From positions 186,001 through 250,000 of the forward strand of contig MSJH02000578.1 in the NCBI GenBank assembly GCA_001931875.2: a DNA stretch of 64,000 nt. Direction: 5' to 3'. The position numbers and the translations under genes were made by a program. The DNA is from Byssochlamys sp. IMV 00236. Lineage: Eukaryota > Ascomycota > Eurotiomycetes > Eurotiales > Thermoascaceae. Every line of letters starts with the position of its first letter. The first letter of the stretch is position 1. Below, piece by piece: positions 57,144-64,000 of the stretch. The notes under the pieces are model-generated. The model was not told the origin of the DNA, ran no database searches, and worked only from the letters and a program-made list of their open reading frames with translations.

Positions 57144-59281
57144 ATGTTCAACTTACCGTCACTTATCGTTATACTTGCTACGCTGTCTTTGGCGTTAGCC
57201 ACTCCAACTGGCCGAAATGTTACAGATGGGTTACCTGATGGACTCGTTCCGGGAAATCTGGGTGCTATTGCTGGCCTTCCTGGTGTTGAGGAAACCTTTG
57301 ATTATATTGTCATCGGTGGGGGGACCGGTGGAAACGCAATCGGCGTCCGTCTCGCAGAAGCTGGGCACAAAGTTGCAATTATTGAAGCGGGTGAATACTA
57401 CGAGATCGGAGAGATCGTTCTTGCAAGTACCCCTGGGGGTGACATAGTCTTCGTTGGGGCCGATATTACAGATTCAGATCCTCTCGTCGACTGGGAATTT
57501 GTGACAGAACCGCAGACAGGTGCAGATAACAGAGAAATTCATTATGCTCGTGGCAAATGTCTAGGTGGATCGTAAGAATTTCCTGGCCTTATAATTACGA
57601 ATATGGTCTCTAACAGTTATATAGATCCGCCCTTAACTTCATGGTCTATCACAGGTACGGTGACATCGCAACACTCTTAGTATACACTAACAAATCTGTT
57701 TCTATTAGGGGAACCAAAGGTAGCTTTGATAAATGGGCTGAGCTCGTCGGAGATGAGAGTTACACTTTCGAAAACGTGTTCCCTTACTACGAGAAGAGTC
57801 CAGCATTCACACCCCCGAATGAAGAGAAGCGTGCCGCGAACGCTACTCCGAGATATAACCCAGACGCGTTCTCACCGTCAGGGGGGCCTCTGCAGGTTAC
57901 ATTTTCTAACTATGCCTCTCCGCTCTCTTCGTGGGTTAGCAAGGGACTACATGCAATTGGACTTCCTGATGCCTATGATTTCAACAGCGGCGTTTTGGAT
58001 GGTTCCCAGTATGTCACTACGACAATACGGGCATCTGATCAGACACGCAGCAGTTCCCAGACTTCTTTTCTCAAGAGCGCAATGGACCAAAACCTTCAAA
58101 CTTTGAAAGTCTATATTGGGACGCAAGCTGAAAAGATCCTCTTTGATGACAACAAGGTCGCCACTGGTGTTCAAGTCAACACCGCAGGTATCGGCTATAC
58201 ACTTCATGCCTCCAAGGAAGTCATCCTCTCTGCAGGTACATTTCAATCCCCGCAAGTTCTGTTGCTCTCGGGTATTGGAGCGAAGGAGACTCTCGAACAG
58301 TTTAATATCCCGGTCATCGCGGACTTGCCCGGTGTGGGACAAAACATGTGGGATCATATTCTCTTTGGTCCGACGTACCGGGTCGACGTTGATACTTACA
58401 CCAAAGTGATTCGAGATCCCGCTTTTCTTGCAGAGGCTGTCGTCTCGTATATTGCCAACCAAACTGGTCCCTTGGCCGGCAACGTTGCTGATTACCTGGG
58501 ATTCGAGAGACTCCCCAAGGCTTACCTGGACCAACTCAGCGAAAGCGCCAGAAACGATCTGGCCACTTTCCCTAGCGATTGGCCCCATATCGAGGTGAAT
58601 GGTCATATAAGTCTATGTTGTCTAACACCTAACTGACAAGGATTCTCTTGTTAGTATATCGTCGCTCCCGGATATGTAGGCAATTTCGGCAATCTCCCAT
58701 TAAACCAGCCGTTCGACGGTTACGAGTATGGAACAATTCTCGCGGCGATCGTCGCTCCTCTCTCCCGTGGAAATGTCACCTTGAAGTCGGCATCGATCAC
58801 AGATAAGCCGTTGATTAACCCTAACTGGCTCACCAGCGATACCGATGTACAAGTTGCTATCGCCGCTTTCAAGCGCGCACGCGAAGCTTTCGAAAGCAAC
58901 GCAATGAAACCAATCCTAATCGGAGACGAATACTACCCCGGAAAGAACGTACAGACCGATGAAGAGATCCTCGATGTCATCAGGAAGAGCTTGATGACAT
59001 TCTGGCACGCTTCCTGCACTAACAAGATGGGCAAGAGTGACGACCCGTTGGCTGTTGTGGATTCTCAAGCTCGTGTCTTTGGTGTCAAGGGCCTGCGTGT
59101 AGTCGATGGAAGTGCTTTGCCACTCCTACCACCGGGTCATCCACAGAGCACAATTTGTAAGTCGGCCTCGTTGCTAAGAGTGCTTACTGTTTTCATGAAC
59201 ATTTGTCTAATGAATCACACCACATTTACAGACATGCTTGCGGAGAAGATTGCAGATAATATCATTAAGGGATCCTCGTAG
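57144..59281 (+). CDS. Secreted GMC (glucose-methanol-choline) FAD oxidoreductase
   Basis: Five exons (57144-57571, 57625-57654, 57709-58594, 58655-59156, 59232-59281) give 631 aa. A signal peptide (MFNLPSLIVILATLSLALA) comes first. The FAD dinucleotide-binding motif follows: DYIVIGGGTGGNAIGVRLAE with GxGxxG at 58-63. GMC signature 1 (ARGKCLGGSSALNFMVYHRG) is completed across two introns and a 30-nt exon. Signature 2 is SAGTFQSPQVLLLSGIG. Catalytic His566 lies in FWHASCTNKMG and His610 in PGHPQST. Secreted members include aryl-alcohol oxidase, glucose oxidase-like enzymes and patulin synthase; the substrate here is not readable. The conserved active-site pair is complete, so the enzyme is probably active. 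It stands alone next to an AT-rich desert, with no recognisable cluster partners. Confidence 0.9.
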
Positions 59282-60114
59282 TGATCGATCCTTGAGTCTC
59301 CAAATATCATACACGAATAATTTGCCAAGTCCGTTCCAGCATCTTGTTGGAGTATTTTCTCTCCTGTTGCTTTATCCATGATCTATACCAGAGCATGTCG
59401 TCTAATCCCCGAGTTGTTTTTTCCCTTCCTTTTTGTCTGTTCAAGCCTTGTCAGGTTCAAAGTGCAACTGCTATGAGTAATGAGCCGTGAAACTCTTGCG
59501 TTTTTATCTCACTGCAGATCTTGCAATGTCTTTCGTTATTGATGTCGTAGAGCTACGACAGAACCTTGGCGTGATGTCATATTGCTTCCGTTGTAATTAA
59601 GTTGTTTGTCCAAAAAGCAGCGTCCCTAGTATCTAAATACTGGGGTCCCCTTGGTTATGGGTGCAGCCGCCAGCGTAAAACATGCAGGGGCCTGATACAG
59701 CCAGGCGATCATTCTGGCCAAGCTTAGTTGAAGTAACAAGAAGGATAGCCTCAGATATAGAAATTTGTGTTCTGTTTCCATTGCATCGTTGCCTCAGAAG
59801 AGATGATGAAGGCTCTCTGAAGACATCATTCAAGAAAGTTGACTATCAAAATAATGACATGCATGAAAGGAAGCAGGCAGGAATAACATCCTAGTCCGTC
59901 CCATATAGTCGAGATCCCCCGTCAGAAGGCACTTCAATACCCTAACACCGTCTACAACCACCGATCATGAGCCGGAGAGAACTGATGTCCACAATGTCCC
60001 TAACAGCAGCAGACTCGGTGGGCCCGAAAATAGAAAGAGCTAAACTTCAACCCGTGAAACATTGCACAGCCATTAAATCCGTATTCCTTGGGAGGATACC
60101 CGGGAGCCCGGATC
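59282..60114. other. Convergent intergenic region, GMC gene / p24 gene
   Basis: 833 bp between stops of convergent genes. Only short frames. No RNA gene seen. Confidence 0.45.
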
Positions 60115-60943
60115 TTAGGTCAACTTCTGCTTGATGAAGAAGGAGCGGAGGTGAGAAAGCTGCCAAGCGCAGGTCGCGGAGAGGACGGCGAGCTGGATCA
60201 GAGTCCATCGGACAACACGGGAGTTGGTAGCCTCGGACTGGTCACGGAATTCCGCTTCACGTTCCTGTATATTCTGTTAGTCATGGTCTCTCTAAACGTA
60301 GCAATGCTCACAAGTCGAGAGAAGATTGAACATACACGCTGGAACACCTGCTCCCTCCGGATATCCTGCAGCCGTCCATTGAGGTCCTTGACCTTCTGCA
60401 CAATATCCTGAATCTTTCCCTTATCTGCGCTCTCGATCTTGCTCGTCTCACCGATGGCAATGTCAAGAGTGAGTCGAACAGCGCCCTGCGAGTTGTACGA
60501 CAACCAACCTCCGTTGGCGGCCACGTGGTCAGGCGTAAAGCAGATCTTGTGCTGTCCGCCATCAGCGGCCGAGAAGGTGAAACGGCCATCGGCATTGCCC
60601 CGCTGGGAGACGACTCGGTGGTCGTTGTCGAAGGTCTCGTCGACGGTGATGAGCACGTTTACGCCCGGGTCGGAGATGTAGCTGTGGGATGGTTGATTGT
60701 AGACCTCCGTCTTGTAGTGTCCTGTCGAAAGCCAATGGTTAGATAATGCACGGGAAGGGACTTCGGAGTGAAATACAGACCGACAACAAGAGTGTCCTTG
60801 GGCAGATCCTCGAAGAAACATTTCTGTTTATTCGGGTCCATATAGAAATACAGAGCGTGTGCGGGAATGGAGAATGAGAGGATGGTGAGGACGGCGAAGG
60901 CAGTGGTCAGCCACGACGATGGCTGAGACCTTGATAGAGCCAT
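60115..60943 (-). CDS. p24-family cargo receptor (emp24/gp25L/Erp type)
   Basis: Exons in transcript order are 60943-60781, 60721-60336 and 60264-60115, 232 aa. It starts with a signal peptide (about 1-30, ending PAHA) followed by [31 protein letters not shown], the start of the GOLD domain with its conserved Cys pair (KCFFED ... HKICF). A helical stretch about 150-190 ends [25 protein letters not shown], the p24 coiled-coil signature. One membrane span ([19 protein letters not shown]) and a short cytosolic tail FFIKQKLT follow, with FF for COPII and lysines for COPI retrieval. It cycles between ER and Golgi, sorting secretory cargo. An upstream in-frame Met (60967) exists, but the chosen start gives the better signal peptide. 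Divergent from SWC4. Confidence 0.93.
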
Positions 60944-61283
60944 GGCTGCTGATGGATATGAGAGCAAGCTATGCTCTGCTGTCGAGGAGTAGACAGACGA
61001 TGGTGACGCGGAGGATCATCAACTCGATCTCCAAGTAAACCAAGGGGGATTTCGGTCCAGCTGGCACCATCGCTGATTGGGGAAAGGCTTGGCGCGACTT
61101 CAATCCTGAGCCGCATCATTGACATTCGCCGCAACGAGCATCACCGCGTCTGCTTCTCTTCATCACGTTCATCGATTTCTGGCGTTCTTTACCTTCTAGA
61201 GGCATCCTTCTTCGAGTCGACATCACTTGTGCACGCCCTTCTCGTCTCGTTGTCCTGTCGACCACAGTCGCAGAGCCGCCAAC
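60944..61283. promoter_or_regulatory. Bidirectional promoter region, p24 gene / SWC4
   Basis: 340 bp separate two divergent start codons. The half near SWC4 is pyrimidine-rich on the plus strand. No individual element assigned. Confidence 0.5.
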
Positions 61284-63287
61284 ATGGCCGCCGCAGATGT
61301 TCGCGACATGTTGGATTTGCCCGCGGACGGGCAGCATCCAAGACCCCACAAGAAGCAGAAGGTTGTTGAAAAGAGGCCAGGTGAGTATATACCGTCCTTG
61401 CAGATCTTGAAATATCGCTGACGCCATCCAGAGGGAATAACCCGCGAGCTTTTTGCTCTACTTGGAGAAAGGGCACCTCCGATCGCCATTAACGAAAACC
61501 GGTACAAGGGACGACCAAAATGGATGAGCAAGACCAAAGTGCGCCCATGGTACGTTTGATCTACAATTTCCAACTCACGAGTTATGTTTTCTGATGTGAT
61601 TTTCAGGCGTATGACACCGTTCACCAATGCGGCCCGATCGGATGGTCTTGTTCTGCGACATTGGCAGAGAGAGACGGATATTCCGAAACAGGCACCTCCG
61701 CCAGAGGGAACCGAGATGGAAGTGGATGAGAAGAAGAAGGAGGAGCCGTCTAGTGCCGTGGATGGTAGCATATATCCATTCGCGAAATACAACATCAAGG
61801 CGCAGGTGCCAAAGAGATACACCGATGAGCAGTACAACAGATATTTGAAGAGCGATGACTGGACACGAGAAGAGACTGATTATCTTATGGATCTTGTGGA
61901 AGAATATGATCTACGATGGGTCGTGATCGCCGACCGCTACGATTACCAACCGCGAGGGACAGACGCTGGCGCAGAGGGAAACGCCACGGCCATGGTACCA
62001 GCACAGAGATACCGTACAATGGAGCAGATGAAGGCGCGTTACTACACGGTTGCTGCCAACATGCTAGCACTCGAACATCCACCATCCGAAATGTCGGAAG
62101 CAGAATTCGATCTCCATGAGAAGATGATGAAATTTGATCCGGAACGGGAGAGAGCGCGCAAGGAATTGGCTGGTCTGCAGCTGAACCGCTCGGCCGACGA
62201 AGTGCGCGAGGAGATGATCCTTCTGGAAGAGCTTAAGCGCATCACAGCCAACGAGCAGCAGTTCATCGCTGAACGCAGAGAACTGTACTCAAGGCTCGAA
62301 GTTCCCATCAGCGTCGGCAACACCACGATGTATCAGTCCAGCCAAGGCCTATCACAGCTGCTGCAGATGTTGCTGCAAGCTGACAAGAGCAAGAAGCGCC
62401 GTTCCATTCTCGGTCCCGAAGCTGCTGCAGCTAGTCCTGCCGCGCAGACTCCTGCTGGAAACGCTCCAAGCAGTGCCAGGGACAGCAGAGCAGACACCCC
62501 CACCGGTCCTGCTGCTGCAACGAACAAGAAATCCGTCGCAGCAGCCGCGGCTGCTGCTAACAAGGAGGCTCAGCAGACTATCAAGACTCTCACACCGGCC
62601 GAAGAAGCCAAATACGGTGTACAGCACCACGACCGTCTCGCACCCGGTGTCCAATTCCGGAGCGACAGAGCTCAGAAGCTCACCCAAGCCAAATCGAACA
62701 TCCAGACTCAGAAATTGGCCGCCGCTCTCAACGAGCTTGAAGTCCCTCTCCGCCTCGTCATGCCCACAGAGCGCGTATGCAAGGAATTCGAAAGACTTAT
62801 CCACTCCGTCAACCTCCTCCTGGACGCCCGAAAGGTCTCCGAGAAAGTCGAGAGCGAAATCCGCATCATCGAAGCCGCCAAGGCCGAGAAGGAGCGCAAG
62901 GAACGTGAAGCAAGAGGCGAAACAGAAAAAGACCAGGACAAGAAACCCCAAGTCAAAACTGAATCCGACGACCAACAACAACAACAACCTACTCCTACTA
63001 CCACAGCTCCTATCCCCGAGGGAGGTGACGCCACCACTTCTACTGAAGGAACTTCTTCCAACCCTACTACTACCTCCGATGGACAAGACAAATCCAACAA
63101 CGCTTCTGCCGAAAGACCGAACGACGCCCCCGCTACAGGACCAACTGACAACAACACCACAGCAACAGCAGATGGCGAAACTGCGAACGGAGACAACAAA
63201 GATAAAGATGACTCGGCCTCGCATAAGCGTTCTGCAAGTGTTCTCAGCTCCGTAAGCGACAAGAGCGCGAAGAGGCAGAAGAAATAG
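61284..63287 (+). CDS. SWC4: SWR1/NuA4 complex subunit Swc4 (DMAP1/Eaf2)
   Basis: Three exons (61284-61380, 61432-61549, 61607-63287) give 631 aa. Conserved landmarks are the start AAADVRDMLDLP, EGITRELFALLGERAPPIAI, RYKGRPKWMSKTKVRPWRMTPFTNAAR rebuilt across intron 2, and the SANT-like domain at about 150-190 (DDWTREETDYLMDLVEEYDLRWVVIADRYDY). A helical region follows (FDLHEKMMKFDPERERARKELAGL), and the DMAP1-type C-terminal block NIQTQKLAAALNELEVPLRLVMPTERVC (about 470-500). The tail from about 530 is disordered, rich in Gln, Thr, Ser and Asp. Swc4 is shared by the SWR1 H2A.Z-exchange complex and the NuA4 acetyltransferase in the nucleus. Confidence 0.95.
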
Positions 63288-63852
63288 ACTAGGGACGGAC
63301 AATACGCTTTGTTTTGTCCTCACTTTCTTGATGAGTTATCTTTTATATCCCATCTGGTGTGGCATGGCAGTTGGTATAATTGTATATTATGTCTTTATTC
63401 ATGGGAGTTCTCTAATTGATCATGGGAGCGGGAACGGTTGGCGTTTCTTTCTTTCTTTCTTTCTTTTTTTTTTCGCCGGTACAGCTTCTCCAGGATTTCT
63501 TTCCTGCGTAGCTTTTGTCGTCAGCCTACTACGGTCTGCAGTAACTCTTTCAAGTTCTATAATGGTTTTTTTAAAGAAAAAGTAGCGGTAGATATGTCGG
63601 ACGAGTCGACAACAGTCATGGACATTACATAGACTATCAATGATTTGGGTATTGTATACAATCGATACGAAGAATCAATCTCACCTATCCTTCTGTCAAC
63701 CAGGCCCTTTTCGTCAGCAGCGGCGCCGATACTAATTAGATACATACTCCTACGAGCCCGTCTAGGGAGTGGTTCTCTATATATCTCGAGGTCCTATCGC
63801 CCAGATTCTCTCCCTTCTCCGCCGGTTACAAGCCTAGAAGTCTTACCCAGCT
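63288..63852. other. Convergent 3' spacer with CTTT microsatellite
   Basis: 565 bp between SWC4 and the minus-strand gene at the right edge. Contains (CTTT)n plus a T run at about 63444-63473. No gene supported. Confidence 0.45.
63444..63473. repeat. (CTTT)n microsatellite and T run
   Basis: Five or so CTTT units followed by a run of ten T in the 3' flank of SWC4. Confidence 0.85.
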
Positions 63853-64000
63853 CTACTCATCTTGCGAGTGGGCTTCTTCTACAACCTGCGTCCTTCGGAT
63901 ATCAGAGCCCGAATTGGATAAGTGCCCACGAGCAGATGTTGATCTCCTGGTTCCTTCGTCTCTGGCCGATATTGGTGGCTGCTGCTCCTGCTCGATCTCG
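63853..64000 (-). CDS. 3' end of an unidentified gene (partial, runs off the window)
   Basis: On the minus strand the frame is open from the window edge for 48 codons to a TAG (CTA at 63853-63855). It reads as a polar, low-complexity C terminus: EQEQQPPISARDEGTRRS, a Ser/Arg-rich stretch, then VVEEAHSQDE. The bias towards charged and small residues and lack of stops suggest real coding sequence, but the family cannot be identified from the tail. It lacks any Met in the window, so the start lies beyond position 64000. Confidence 0.5.
   Translation of the reverse strand, partial: EIEQEQQPPISARDEGTRRSTSARGHLSNSGSDIRRTQVVEEAHSQDE

Noticed and set aside
62352..63323. 323-codon minus-strand frame opposite SWC4
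   Set aside because: It mirrors the codon usage of Swc4's Gln/Ser/Ala-rich tail, is itself Ser/Cys/Val-biased and overlaps a firm, conserved gene.
1..64000. CRISPR array, prokaryotic operon, insertion sequence or intact transposon
   Set aside because: No spaced direct repeats, no transposase or reverse-transcriptase motifs, and spliced eukaryotic genes throughout.

Overview
The window looks like nuclear DNA of a filamentous ascomycete, most probably of the order Eurotiales (Aspergillus/Penicillium type). The evidence is short introns (about 50-200 nt, GT...AG, CTAAC/CTGAC-like branch sites), fungal families such as mS23/Rsm25, Kgd4, Sog2, Cce1, Dur3 and Swc4, and protein-coding genes on both strands with gaps of 0.3-3 kb. 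I found no operon, prophage, CRISPR array or intact transposon. Gene models were built by hand from reading frames, splice-site consensus and continuity of family motifs. For nearly all multi-exon genes the exon lengths add up to a whole number of codons.

Layout. 0.5-2.5 kb: KH-domain splicing-factor-like gene. 3.7-6.6 kb: twelve-exon urea transporter (Dur3 family) behind a cluster of GATA-factor motifs. 7.0-8.9 kb: short RecQ helicase (minus). 9.2-13.0 kb: divergent pair, a PPR protein (minus) and mitochondrial ribosomal protein mS23 (plus). 13.5 kb: intron-containing serine tRNA that has decayed into a pseudogene. 15.1-18.2 kb: Sog2 of the RAM morphogenesis pathway. 18.2-21.7 kb: long gap with a possible decayed reading frame. 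21.7-25.8 kb: Tcp11/Sok1-family gene and mitochondrial Holliday-junction resolvase Cce1. 27.7-28.7 kb: secreted Thr/Ser-rich wall-type protein (minus). 30.6-38.2 kb: Pof1-like nucleotidylyltransferase, small membrane protein (minus), ER-membrane J-protein and U-box ligase Ufd2. 39.0-45.9 kb: steroid 5-alpha-reductase family enzyme, Kgd4 (minus), Mediator Med18 and polynucleotide kinase/phosphatase. 47.7-49.3 kb: Ser/Pro-rich protein of unknown function (minus). 49.3-57.1 kb: almost 8 kb gene desert, increasingly AT-rich from about 53 kb. 57.1-59.3 kb: secreted GMC oxidoreductase. 60.1-63.3 kb: divergent p24 cargo receptor (minus) and Swc4 (plus). The right edge holds the 3' end of an unidentified minus-strand gene.

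Most genes are conserved housekeeping functions. Several serve mitochondria (PPR, mS23, Cce1, Kgd4), protein quality control at the ER (the J-protein next to Ufd2) or DNA repair (RecQ, Cce1, PNKP). The accessory part is the 50-59 kb stretch, where an AT-rich desert borders a secreted oxidoreductase. I do not see a convincing new multi-gene system. The most distinctive non-coding signals are a recurrent intergenic 9-mer (TACGGAGTA), the tRNA-Ser relic, and a stop-free, three-divisible intron in the urea transporter.
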